A DNA stretch of 64,000 bases from J095 sp964517605. Lineage in GTDB: Bacteria > Chloroflexota > Anaerolineae > 4572-78 > J111. Each line of letters starts with the position of its first letter. Position 1 is the stretch's first letter. The position numbers and the translations under genes are program-made. Under the pieces are notes generated by a model that made no database searches, was not told where the DNA came from, and worked only from the letters and a program-made list of their open reading frames with translations. The stretch spans positions 80,777 to 144,776 of the forward strand of contig CAZFCE010000013.1 of the NCBI GenBank assembly GCA_964517605.1, written 5' to 3'. This document shows, one piece after another, positions 10,363 to 19,701 of this stretch.

Positions 10363-11967
10363 CTAAAATTTGAGATTAGGCGCAAAAGAACGGCGGTTTA
10401 TCCCCAACAAAAACACGCCGACAAACGCCAGCAGCGCCGCGCCGAGCATTACCCAGAAGCCATTTTGGATAGCGCCCGCCAGCCCAATCCGGGCGGCTTC
10501 CAGCAACGCCTGGGTTAGCTCGGCCTGGTTGGGCGATTGGGCCATAAGCTGCGCCAGGTGATGCAGCGCATCCTGGTTGATCAGCGCATTGGGGCTGCGC
10601 AGCGCTGCCATTGCCGCCGCCGGCGTTCCGGGCGGCGCGCCGGCAGCCAGCCGGGCCACGTAGCTGTTCGTCACCACCGTGCCGATCAACGCCGTGCCGG
10701 CGGTTGTGCCAATCGCGCGGATAAATTGCGTTACCGAGGTGGCCACGCCCAACACCTCCGGCTCAACCGCGGCCTGAACCGCCAGCGTTGTAACCGGGTT
10801 GACAGTGCCCAGGCCCAGCGCCATTACAAACAAAAACGCCGAAACCAGCAACGGGTTTGAGTTGCTGTGCAGCAGCGTGGCCAACAGCAACACGCCCAGG
10901 CTCATCACCCCCACACCAAACACCAGCAACGGTTTAACCGCGCCAGAACGCGCCATCAGTTGGCCCGCCCCAATGCCCATCAGCGTTAAAGTGATGGCCA
11001 TAGGGATCATCGCCTGGCCGGAGGCGCTGGCCGATAACCCCAGAACGCCCTGCATAAACAGCGGCGTGTACAAAATTACGCCAAACATGACAATGCCCAC
11101 CAGAAACAGCACCACCGACATCGCCGCAATGGTGCGGTTACGAAATAAGCCAAAGGGGATGATTGGCTCTGCCGCGCGCCGCTCCACCGGCACAAAGGCC
11201 ATAAACGCCAGCGCCGCCACCGCCAGGCCCGCCATCACCTGCGGCGAACTCCAGGCGTGCCCGGCACCCACCCATTCCAACGCCAACAATAGCGCCACCA
11301 CACAAACGGTAATGGTAACGGCCCCCAGGTAATCAACCCGCGCCCCGGATTGCCGCGTATTTTGCGGCAACACCAGCGGCAAAACCACCAAAGCCAGCAG
11401 CCCCAGTGGCAGGTTAACGTAAAACACCCACCGCCAGCTTAAACTATCGGTAATCCAGCCGCCCAGCACCGGGCCAATCACGCTGGATAAAGCAAACACC
11501 GAAAACAGCAAGCCCTGGTAGCGGGCGCGATCCTTTAAATCCGGGTAAATGTCCGCTACCAGAGCGAATATGGTTGAAAACAGGATGCCGCCGCCCAACC
11601 CCTGCACGCCCCGGCCCACAATCAACCAGAGCATACTGTGGGCCATACCGCAAAAGGCGCTACTGGCCACAAAAATGGCCACGCCGATAATTGTCAGCCA
11701 TTTGCGGCCATACATATCGCCCAGCTTGCCCACAATTGGAATGGCGGTAGTTTCGGTAAGCAGGTAGGCCGTGGCTACCCAGGCGTACCACTCAAAACCG
11801 TTCAACTCGGCAATTACCTGAGGCATGGCGGTGCCAACCACGGTTTGATCCAGCGACACCAAAAACAGCACCAGCCCCAACCCCAGCATGGCCAGCACCC
11901 TTTCGCGCCGGCCATCCGCCTGGCGATATTCTTTAGGTTGATGCAAGACCGCTTCCTCTAAATTCAT
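10363..11967 (-). CDS. DHA2-family MFS drug exporter (EmrB/QacA-like, 14 TM)
   Basis: A 534-residue polytopic membrane protein with about 14 hydrophobic segments. Motif A appears as GKLGDMYGRKW, the antiporter motif C as GPVLGGWITD, and TM1 carries SLDQTVVGTAMP, all typical of drug:proton antiporters of the EmrB/QacA group. It would export hydrophobic compounds using the proton gradient. The ATG overlaps the TGA of the preceding lipoprotein gene (ATGA), so it is translationally coupled and is the last gene of the MarR-headed efflux operon. The substrate is unknown. Confidence 0.92.
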   Translation of the reverse strand: MNLEEAVLHQPKEYRQADGRRERVLAMLGLGLVLFLVSLDQTVVGTAMPQVIAELNGFEWYAWVATAYLLTETTAIPIVGKLGDMYGRKWLTIIGVAIFVASSAFCGMAHSMLWLIVGRGVQGLGGGILFSTIFALVADIYPDLKDRARYQGLLFSVFALSSVIGPVLGGWITDSLSWRWVFYVNLPLGLLALVVLPLVLPQNTRQSGARVDYLGAVTITVCVVALLLALEWVGAGHAWSSPQVMAGLAVAALAFMAFVPVERRAAEPIIPFGLFRNRTIAAMSVVLFLVGIVMFGVILYTPLFMQGVLGLSASASGQAMIPMAITLTLMGIGAGQLMARSGAVKPLLVFGVGVMSLGVLLLATLLHSNSNPLLVSAFLFVMALGLGTVNPVTTLAVQAAVEPEVLGVATSVTQFIRAIGTTAGTALIGTVVTNSYVARLAAGAPPGTPAAAMAALRSPNALINQDALHHLAQLMAQSPNQAELTQALLEAARIGLAGAIQNGFWVMLGAALLAFVGVFLLGINRRSFAPNLKF

Positions 11968-14390
11968 TTCCAGCTCAGCACGTGTTCATCCACAAAGTTG
12001 TAGGTTAGTTGGAGTTGGGCATTCACCTCAGCCGAGAACAGCGGGTGCGGGTTTGAGCCGTCGGCGTTCATCACCCAAATCTCCCAGCGGCCCGCCCGGT
12101 CGGTGACAAAGGCAATCTGCGCCCCATCCGGCGAAAACACCGGAGCCACATTGTTCCAGGCTTTGGCCTCGTCCGGCTGCACCGTCACCCACAACGGCGT
12201 TTGGGTTAGCTGCACCCGCCCGCTCCCATCCGCATTGAGCCGGTACAGGTCGTGCCCGGCCCCGCCCCCATCCGGCCCGACGCTCACCACCAAATACCGC
12301 CCATCCGGCGAAAACACCGGCGAACCGTCATTGACTTCTGCGGTCAGATTTTGCCGGTCGTTCCGGTTCAAATCAACCGCCACTAGCCCCCGCCCGCCAT
12401 CCGATACAATCCGCCACGGCTGCGCCGGGTCCCAGGCCGGCCTAAAGGCATACGTCCCACCGTCCACATCCTTAAAACTGCCATCGGCCAGATTGACCAC
12501 CCGCAGCCCCCACTGGGGATCGGGCGGCAACGTCCAGCACAGCGAGGGCGAGCCGTTGTCCACCTTCACCTTGATACCGCTCGCGTTCCGGGGCGGCACG
12601 CGCCGCTGCCCCTTGCTCACATCCAGGCATTGCGGTTTGGCCTCCAGCCGGCCCCCGTGCTGGTAGTTGAGCACCAGTTGCGCCCCATCCGGCGACCAAT
12701 CCACCCCTTTGGCCTGTTTGATGTCGCCCAGCACCTGCCGCTCGTTGCTGCCATCCAGGTTGATGACCCACAGCGAGCCGGTTTCGCCCTGCCAGCGGGT
12801 CAAGGCCACCGTCTGGCCGTCGGGCGAGAGCGCCGGGTCAAGGCCGCTGGTCAGGCGGCGCAGCCCGCTGCCATCCGGGTTGATGACCATAATGTCCCCG
12901 CCGCTGGCCCGCTGAAAGACAAGATGGGGCTGAGCATTGAGAGTTGAGAGTTGGGAGTTGGGAGTTGGTTCTACTTCAGCCTGTACGCGAAGCGTTTCGC
13001 TTTTATCTTTAACCACCGGCACGCTGGCCCAGGGCCGGCCCACATTCTTGAGAAACTGGATTTGCGCCCAGCCCAGGCTGCCCGCCGGGATGGGTTGAAT
13101 CAGCGCCCAACTGCCGCTTTCGTCCAGGCCCAGCACCCGCACCAGGCTGTTGATGGCCAGTTGGCCGGTTGGCTCGGTGAAGATGCCCGGCCCGCGGCGC
13201 ACTTCGATGGCGTTGCTGACCACCCAGGCGGTGTAGATTTTGGGCGCGGCGCTGAGGGAGCCGTCAACCGCCAGGTCGTTCAGCGCCACCCAGCCGGTTT
13301 TGGCCCCGGCGGCCTGGAGCAAGGCCCACTGGCCGCTCTGGTCAAGCGCCAGCACCGTCAGGCGCGTTTGCGGGTCGGTCAGTTGGTCAATGGCGGCAAA
13401 CTCCACGCCGGGGCCGGGGTGGATGTATACCTCATCCCGCGCAATGTGGGCGGTGGTCGCCACGCCCAGCCCGCCGATTTCGGCGGCGGCGGTGGCTATC
13501 GGTGTGGCCGGGGATGAGGCCGCGTTCACCGTTTTGAGCGCCGGTGCGCCGCTCACATCGCCCTGAACGGTCAGGTGGGCCAGGTACACCCAGCCCTGCT
13601 GGCCGTCAGCCGTTTTGACCAAGGCCCAATCCCTGGTTGGATTGACGGCCAACACCGATACTTTAGTCTCGCGGGACAAAACATCGAGTTTAGGGTAGGC
13701 CGCGCCGGGGCCTTGCCGCCGGTTCAGCCCATCGCTGTTAACCAGCGCAGCGGCCACAGGCTTGAGGTCAGGGGTAGCGGTGGGCGCAACAGTGGCAACG
13801 GCGGGAGTTGTGGCCGCCGCTTGCGCCACCGCCGCCAGCGGGTCAGCCGGTAAAACCGGCGCTTGCGCCAGCGTGCCGGTAACGCGCAGCGAGTTTTTGG
13901 GCAGCCAGCCCCGCGCTTGCGTGGTGGTGAGCACGTACAGCCAATCGCCGCTGGCGTTTTGGCCCAGCACTGCCACCAGTTCGCCTTTGGGGATGGCGGC
14001 TCCCGCCGTTTGCCCCGGCTGGCGAACCACAACGGCGTTATCCGCCGCCACAAAAGCGGCGGCCACCGGGTTGTTGAGATTGTAGTTCACCGCTGCCGCA
14101 CCTTTGGTAGTGGTGGGCGCGGTAACTGCGGTTGTGGCCACCAGTGTGGCCGCAACCGTGGCAATGGGCGGCGCAATTGTGGCGGTGGCGGCTACCGGCT
14201 GGCCGTGCGGAAAAGGCGTGGGCGAAGCCGGCAGCGCGGTAGGTTTGGGCGTGGGCCAGGTTGCCGCATTAAGCGGCTGGAGCGGCGTTTCATCCGCTTT
14301 GGCGGATAGACCGCACCCGGTTAACGCCACGGCAACAACAAGCAAAAGTGATAAAAACCAGCAGTGTTTGGTCATAGTAAAAATATCCAT
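11964..14390 (-). CDS. Lipoprotein with SH3b repeats and a TolB-like beta-propeller
   Basis: The signal peptide ends in a lipobox (LTGC), so this should be an exported membrane-anchored lipoprotein. A Thr/Ala/Pro-rich linker follows, then about four bacterial SH3 (SH3b) repeats between residues ~90 and 450 with patterns such as LNRRQGPGAAYPKLD and VYIHPGPGVEFAAID. The C-terminal ~330 residues contain TolB/PD40 propeller blades (INPDGSGLRRLT, FSPDGRYLVV, MNADGSNPHPL). SH3b domains often bind peptidoglycan. The start is 3 bases after the RND stop; an internal ATG at 14375 would give a more standard signal peptide. Its place between two exporters suggests an envelope scaffold, which is inference. 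Confidence 0.85.
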   Translation of the reverse strand: MDIFTMTKHCWFLSLLLVVAVALTGCGLSAKADETPLQPLNAATWPTPKPTALPASPTPFPHGQPVAATATIAPPIATVAATLVATTAVTAPTTTKGAAAVNYNLNNPVAAAFVAADNAVVVRQPGQTAGAAIPKGELVAVLGQNASGDWLYVLTTTQARGWLPKNSLRVTGTLAQAPVLPADPLAAVAQAAATTPAVATVAPTATPDLKPVAAALVNSDGLNRRQGPGAAYPKLDVLSRETKVSVLAVNPTRDWALVKTADGQQGWVYLAHLTVQGDVSGAPALKTVNAASSPATPIATAAAEIGGLGVATTAHIARDEVYIHPGPGVEFAAIDQLTDPQTRLTVLALDQSGQWALLQAAGAKTGWVALNDLAVDGSLSAAPKIYTAWVVSNAIEVRRGPGIFTEPTGQLAINSLVRVLGLDESGSWALIQPIPAGSLGWAQIQFLKNVGRPWASVPVVKDKSETLRVQAEVEPTPNSQLSTLNAQPHLVFQRASGGDIMVINPDGSGLRRLTSGLDPALSPDGQTVALTRWQGETGSLWVINLDGSNERQVLGDIKQAKGVDWSPDGAQLVLNYQHGGRLEAKPQCLDVSKGQRRVPPRNASGIKVKVDNGSPSLCWTLPPDPQWGLRVVNLADGSFKDVDGGTYAFRPAWDPAQPWRIVSDGGRGLVAVDLNRNDRQNLTAEVNDGSPVFSPDGRYLVVSVGPDGGGAGHDLYRLNADGSGRVQLTQTPLWVTVQPDEAKAWNNVAPVFSPDGAQIAFVTDRAGRWEIWVMNADGSNPHPLFSAEVNAQLQLTYNFVDEHVLSWK

Positions 14391-14393
14391 TCC

Positions 14394-17300
14394 TTAAACC
14401 AACTCGGCCCCAGGCTGAGCCGTGGGTGCGGGCGGGTTGATCGAGATAGCCACGCCGGTTTGCGGCGCAGGCGGCGGGGTAATGATGCCCGGCGTATCCG
14501 AGCCGGTACCCAGAATAAAGCCCGCCACCCGTTTCATCATACCGCTGCCCCAATCAAAGAAGTTGTAAACCACCGGCACCAAAATCAAGGTTAACAGAGT
14601 AGAAGTGATGTTGCCACCCACAACGGCTGCCGCAATCGGGGCGCGGCTTTCGGCCCCGGCCCCGGTGCCCAACAGCACCGGCAGCAGCGAGAAGACCAGT
14701 GCGCCGGTGGTCATCAACACGGGGCGCAACCGCAGCCGCCCGGCTTCAACCAGCGCCTTTTTGGTGGGCATGCCCTCTTCGCGGAGTTGGTTGGTAAAGT
14801 CAACAATCAAAATGGCGTTTTTGGTCACAATCCCCATCAGCAAAATCATCCCCAACAGCGAGAAAATGCTGAGCGAGTTGTTGGTTAGCCACAGACCGCC
14901 AAAAGCGCCCACCACCGTTACCGGCAGCGATAACATAATGGCCAACGGCTGCAAAAAGCTTTGGTACAACGCCACCAGCAAAATGTAAATCAAGATAGCC
15001 GATAGCGCCATTGCCGAGAATAGCTGGCTAAAGGATTCGCGCTGCCGGCTCGACATCCCGGAGAATTCAAAGCTGTAACCGGCCGGGAAAGAGATTTTTT
15101 CATTGATGGCGGCTTCAATGGCGTTGGTTACGTCGCCCGAACCGTAGCCGGCGGCCACGCCCGAACCAACCGTAAGCACCCGCTGCCGGTTGGCCCGCGT
15201 AATTTTGGCCGGAGCCTGGTCATCCTGGGTTTGAGTTACCTGCCCCAGCATAATCTGCTGCCCCTGGCGATAGGCCACCGGCACTTGCAGCAGTTGGGTT
15301 TGATCCTGGCGGATGTTTTCGGGCATGCGCAGGATAATGTCAACCTCGTTGCTGCCATCGGGCGGATTAAACGTGCCGATGGTGCTGCCGCTCACCGCGG
15401 TGCGCAGCGTGGTGGCTACCTGCGCCGGCGAAAGCCCCAAATCCACGGCTTGCTGGCGATCCACCACAAATTTGGTTTCCGGTGAGCGGGCGGCGTCGTT
15501 GTTTTCTACGTCTGCCGTGCCGGGCACGGTTTTAAGCACCGCCTCAACCTGGTCGGCCAGGTTAAGCAACGTGTTCTGGTCGGGGCCGGACAGGCGCACC
15601 TGAATGGCCTTGTTGGCTCCGCCGCCGCCCATTGAAGACGCCAACGTAACCGAGGTTTGGGCTTCGGGAATTTCGGCCAAAGCCGGGCGCAACGCGGCGG
15701 CAATATCGGTGGTGGTGCGCTGGCGGTTGGCTTTGTCAATCAGTTTCAAGTCAATTTGGGCGGTGTTAGAACTGCTACCGCCGCCAAACATGCCGCCGCC
15801 ACCGCCGCCCACCTGGGTGCGGATGGTAGCCGCTTCGGGCACCAGGCTCAGCACAATCTGTTCGGCCTGGCGGGCGGCCTGGTCGGTAGCGTCAAGGTTG
15901 GTGCCCACCGGCATGGTAATGGCGATGGTCGCCGCGCCGTCATCTTCCTGGGGCATAAACTCGGTGCGAACCATGCCGCTTGTCACCATAAAAATGCCGC
16001 CGCCCAAAGCGCCAATGGCAATTACTACCACCATAATCTGGGTAAAAACATTGCGCAGGCACAGGCGCAGCGTGGCGGCGTAAGAGCGGGTTAACAAGCC
16101 AAAGCCGGATTCCCACAGCCACAGAAAGCCCTGCCAGAGCCAATCTACCGGTTTGAGCAGCAGGCCCACCACCCTGGTTAAGCCCCGCGACGGTCTTTCG
16201 GGGGCAATTTCATCCTTCAGCAAGTAGGCGGCCAGCATGGGGGTTAGGGTAAAGGCCACAAACAGAGACAGCAACGTAGAGGTAACAATGGTGATGGCAT
16301 ACGGGTAAAAAAGCTGGCCCATCATCCCGGAGACAAACGCCACCGGCAGGTAAACCACCACGTCAACCAGAGTAATGGCCAGCGCGGCAAAGCCGATTTC
16401 AGCCCGGCCATCCAGCGCCGCCTGCTTGGACGGCTTTTTCATTTTAAGGTGGCGCTCAATGTTTTCCAGCACCACAATCGAGTCATCCACCAGAATACCA
16501 ATGACCAGCGTCATGGCCAGCAAAGTAAGCTGGTTGAGGCTAAAGCCCAAAATCCACATTACCAAAAATGTGGTGACTAACGAAGTGGGAATGGCCATGA
16601 GCACAATAAAGGTGCTGCGAATAGTGTGCAGAAAGATGAGCATAATCAAGCCGGTAATCAGAATGGCCATAATCAAATCCTCTTCCACGGCCAAAACCGA
16701 TTCGCGCACAAAGGTGGAGTTATCACTGACAATGCTTAAATCTGCGCCGGTGGGCAACTCTTTTTTAAAGTCGTCAAGCACCTGGCGCACGTTTTCGGCA
16801 ACTTCAACGGTGTTGCCATCGCTGGTTTTGGTAACGCTAACGCTAACCGTATCCAGCCCGTTATAGCGATAAATCACGCTCCGGTCGCTAAACCCCTGCT
16901 GAACGGTGGCCACGTTTTGCAGGTAAACCTGCCCGCCGTTATCGCTGTCGGATTTAACCACCACGTTTTTCATTTCGTCCAGGCTGGTAAACTCGCCCAC
17001 AGCGCGCAGGCTCTTTTTCATGCGGCCCTGATCCATGCTGCCGGCGGGAGAGGTAACGTTGTTGTTGGCCACCGCCTGCTGAACTTCGCTCAGCGACATG
17101 CTGTAAGCGGCCAGTTTGGCCGGGTCGGTTTCAATCTGAATTTCACGGTCGCGCCCGCCGCTAACGCTCACCGAGGCCACGCCGGGCACGGCTTGCAGCC
17201 GGGTTTTAAGCTCGTTATCGGCCAGTTCATACAGGGCATCCTGGCCCTGCGGCCCGTTCAGGGTGAGCACCATAATCGGCATTGAGCCGGTATCGGCTTT

Positions 17301-17684
17301 GGTTACGGTTGGCTTGTCGGCGGCGTCGGGCAGTTTAACCGATGAAACCCGGCGCTCCACATCAACGGCGGCCTGGCTGTTATTGGTGCCCTGCACAAAC
17401 TGAATCTGAACGGAGCCGAGACCCTCGGTTGAGGTGGAACTCATCTCGTCTATGCCGGAGATGCCGGCCACCGCGTCTTCGATGGGTTTAACCACCTTGT
17501 CTTCGATGTCTTCCGGGGAAGCGCCCGTATAGGTGACAGAAATTGACACCATCGGGATGTCCATATTGGGAAAGCGTTCCAGCTTGAGGTAGGTGTAGCC
17601 CTTGTAGCCCATGATGATCATGGTCACAATCAACATCAACATGGTGAGCGGGCGTTTAATGGATAACCGGGTTAATGCATCCAT
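14394..17684 (-). CDS. RND-family multidrug efflux permease (AcrB-like)
   Basis: This is a full-length inner-membrane RND pump of 1096 residues (AcrB is 1049). TM1 lies at residues 13-32, a large periplasmic loop follows, then a block of TM helices with the proton-relay pair in LVDDSIVVLENIE, then a second periplasmic loop and a final TM block. It should export drugs or lipids by proton antiport together with the membrane fusion protein encoded 44 bases upstream. A glycine-rich stretch (about residue 630) is an unusual insert in the second periplasmic loop. No TolC-like gene is present, as expected if the cell lacks a classical outer membrane. Confidence 0.94.
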   Translation of the reverse strand: MDALTRLSIKRPLTMLMLIVTMIIMGYKGYTYLKLERFPNMDIPMVSISVTYTGASPEDIEDKVVKPIEDAVAGISGIDEMSSTSTEGLGSVQIQFVQGTNNSQAAVDVERRVSSVKLPDAADKPTVTKADTGSMPIMVLTLNGPQGQDALYELADNELKTRLQAVPGVASVSVSGGRDREIQIETDPAKLAAYSMSLSEVQQAVANNNVTSPAGSMDQGRMKKSLRAVGEFTSLDEMKNVVVKSDSDNGGQVYLQNVATVQQGFSDRSVIYRYNGLDTVSVSVTKTSDGNTVEVAENVRQVLDDFKKELPTGADLSIVSDNSTFVRESVLAVEEDLIMAILITGLIMLIFLHTIRSTFIVLMAIPTSLVTTFLVMWILGFSLNQLTLLAMTLVIGILVDDSIVVLENIERHLKMKKPSKQAALDGRAEIGFAALAITLVDVVVYLPVAFVSGMMGQLFYPYAITIVTSTLLSLFVAFTLTPMLAAYLLKDEIAPERPSRGLTRVVGLLLKPVDWLWQGFLWLWESGFGLLTRSYAATLRLCLRNVFTQIMVVVIAIGALGGGIFMVTSGMVRTEFMPQEDDGAATIAITMPVGTNLDATDQAARQAEQIVLSLVPEAATIRTQVGGGGGGMFGGGSSSNTAQIDLKLIDKANRQRTTTDIAAALRPALAEIPEAQTSVTLASSMGGGGANKAIQVRLSGPDQNTLLNLADQVEAVLKTVPGTADVENNDAARSPETKFVVDRQQAVDLGLSPAQVATTLRTAVSGSTIGTFNPPDGSNEVDIILRMPENIRQDQTQLLQVPVAYRQGQQIMLGQVTQTQDDQAPAKITRANRQRVLTVGSGVAAGYGSGDVTNAIEAAINEKISFPAGYSFEFSGMSSRQRESFSQLFSAMALSAILIYILLVALYQSFLQPLAIMLSLPVTVVGAFGGLWLTNNSLSIFSLLGMILLMGIVTKNAILIVDFTNQLREEGMPTKKALVEAGRLRLRPVLMTTGALVFSLLPVLLGTGAGAESRAPIAAAVVGGNITSTLLTLILVPVVYNFFDWGSGMMKRVAGFILGTGSDTPGIITPPPAPQTGVAISINPPAPTAQPGAELV

Positions 17685-17728
17685 AGTTTGCGTTACTGCC
17701 TTTCAAACAGAGCTAACAATAGTTGGTA

Positions 17729-19135
17729 CTACTGGGCCTGGCTGGGCGCGTTAGTTACCTTAACCTTAGCGCCATCCACCAGATTGGCCTGGCCGGCGGT
17801 AACAACCTGCTCGCCGGCTTTCAGGCCGGCCAAAATTTCAATCCGGTCTTTATCGGCCAGGCCGGTAGTAACCTGGCGCAGTTTAACGGTGCCATCGCTG
17901 TTGAGCACATACGCGGTGGGCTGGTTATTGGCCATGGTTGTTACGGCGGCCAACGGCGCAACCAGCGTATCCTTTTTCTCCTGCGCCAAAATGGACACGT
18001 TGGCGTACATGCCGCTCCGCAGCAAATCCTCGCCTTTGGTGGGCGTTACTTTTAGTTGAAACGTGCGGGTGCTTTTATTGGCGGCAGGCGCAATGCTGGT
18101 AACTTCGCCGGGAAAATCCTGGTTGGGGTAAGCCGTTACCTGCAAAGAGGCACTTTGCCCTTTTTTCACCTGGCTGATGGCGCTTTCGGGCACATTCAGG
18201 CTGACTTCCATGGCATTGGAGAGAAACTGGGCCACCACGGTTTGATTATTTACCCGGCTGCCCTGGCTAACATTGAGGCTGGACACAACACCATTAAACG
18301 GGGCTTTGATCACCACCTCGCGCAACTGAATGTTGGCCTGATCCAGCGCCGCTTCGGCCTGCGACACAGCGGCGCGGGCCGTTTCAAAATCAATCTGGCG
18401 GTAGGGCTGTTTCTTTAAGGCCAGGGCTAACTCGGCCTGCGCCAGCGAGTTCATCAGCGGGGCCAGGGTTGAATCGCTGGGGTTAACGGCTATGTTGTAG
18501 CTGGCCAGCGCGTTCTGGTAAGTGATGGTGGCGTTTTGCAGATTTTGCGCCTGCTGGGTAGCGCCCACATCGCCGGCCCAGGCAATTTTATCGTAATCGG
18601 TTTGGGCCGTTTTGAGCGCCGCCTGCGCTTTGGCCAGATCGGCGGCGGCTTTGGTGCGCTCATCGCTGCTGATGGTGGATACATCGTTCAATTGGGCGCG
18701 GGCCAAAGCTACGGCGGATTGGGCGGCGGCAATCTCTTCGGGCCGCGAACCTAATTCCATTTTGGCCAGGTTGAGCTTGGCGCTGGTGAGGGCGGCCTGG
18801 GTCTGTTTGAGTTGGGCCAGGTAGGTATCGTCCTCAATGGTGGCAATCGGGTCGCCGGCTTTTACCTCGTCGCCCACTTCAACCAGCACCGAGGCAATGC
18901 GGCCACTCGCGCCGGGAATGAGGTCAACATCATCTTTGGGTTCCAGCGTGCCGGGGTAAGCCAGCACCAGCGCCATTGAGCCGGTTTCAACGCTGGCTAC
19001 TTCAACCGACACGGTTTTTTCTTCTGCCGGCGCGGCAGCCTGGGCCACGGGTTGGGCGCTGCCACCGCACGCTGTTGTTACCAGGGCCAGGCTTGCCAGC
19101 AACGCGGGCAACCAAAAAGATAAATACTTTTTCAT
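17729..19135 (-). CDS. RND periplasmic adaptor / membrane fusion lipoprotein (HlyD-type)
   Basis: The protein starts with a lipoprotein signal (lipobox TTAC, Cys23), then a biotinyl-lipoyl-like half, a long alpha-hairpin (about residues 95-245), the second lipoyl half, a beta-barrel and a membrane-proximal domain, the standard order for RND adaptors. The alpha-hairpin is longer than in AcrA, as in MacA/HlyD-like adaptors. The ATG at 19135 is chosen over 19156 because GGAGG is about 10 bases upstream and the signal peptide begins there. It is cotranscribed with the RND pump and MarR. Confidence 0.92.
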   Translation of the reverse strand: MKKYLSFWLPALLASLALVTTACGGSAQPVAQAAAPAEEKTVSVEVASVETGSMALVLAYPGTLEPKDDVDLIPGASGRIASVLVEVGDEVKAGDPIATIEDDTYLAQLKQTQAALTSAKLNLAKMELGSRPEEIAAAQSAVALARAQLNDVSTISSDERTKAAADLAKAQAALKTAQTDYDKIAWAGDVGATQQAQNLQNATITYQNALASYNIAVNPSDSTLAPLMNSLAQAELALALKKQPYRQIDFETARAAVSQAEAALDQANIQLREVVIKAPFNGVVSSLNVSQGSRVNNQTVVAQFLSNAMEVSLNVPESAISQVKKGQSASLQVTAYPNQDFPGEVTSIAPAANKSTRTFQLKVTPTKGEDLLRSGMYANVSILAQEKKDTLVAPLAAVTTMANNQPTAYVLNSDGTVKLRQVTTGLADKDRIEILAGLKAGEQVVTAGQANLVDGAKVKVTNAPSQAQ

Positions 19136-19169
19136 AAAAAATTTACCTCCACACATAAGTTATTGAGTT

Positions 19170-19700
19170 TTATTGGATAGTATCCCAGGGGATTGGCCGG
19201 TGGTTTTGAGAGTTGCCGCCAACCGCCGGCAACGGAGCTGCGCCTTGGGTGCAGGTGTCTAACACCGAAAGCAGCAATTGTTCAACGGTGAACAGCGCTT
19301 CATCGGTGAGCGGGGCAAAATTATAACTGATGGTTTGCAACAGTTGATGCTCAATTTGCTGGGCCTGGTTGATGCCCGCCGGCGTGGCCGCAACCAGCAC
19401 CGCGCGGCGGTCGGCGGAGTTGCCGGCGCGTTGCACCAGCCCGGTTTTTAGCAAACGGTCAATAATGCCGGTGAGCGTGGCCGGAGTTTGCCGGGTTAGC
19501 TGAGCCAACTGACCCATTGGGCAGGGTTGGGGCTGGCTGGCCAGCGTGGCCAACACCACAAATTGCGGCAGCGTCAGCTCAAAATCGCGCAATTGCTGGG
19601 CCAGTTGGCGCGTAATCAACCAGGCCAGCCGGCCCAGGTGGGTATTGATGGCCTCCAGCGCGGCGGTTCGGGAAAGAGACTGGGAAGGAGATTTGGACAT
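19170..19700 (-). CDS. MarR-family transcriptional regulator
   Basis: A 176-residue winged-helix protein. The recognition region reads LTRQTPATLTGIIDRLLKTGLVQR, followed by the wing with ADRRAVLV, the conserved Asp-Arg of MarR proteins. It probably represses the efflux operon it sits in and is released by ligand binding. It starts 1 base after the ABC ATPase stop and ends 34 bases before the adaptor. The Pro-rich C-terminal tail of about 25 residues is unusual but short. An inverted repeat near the operon start (20696-20710) is a candidate operator. Confidence 0.9.
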   Translation of the reverse strand: MSKSPSQSLSRTAALEAINTHLGRLAWLITRQLAQQLRDFELTLPQFVVLATLASQPQPCPMGQLAQLTRQTPATLTGIIDRLLKTGLVQRAGNSADRRAVLVAATPAGINQAQQIEHQLLQTISYNFAPLTDEALFTVEQLLLSVLDTCTQGAAPLPAVGGNSQNHRPIPWDTIQ

Positions 19701-19701
19701 G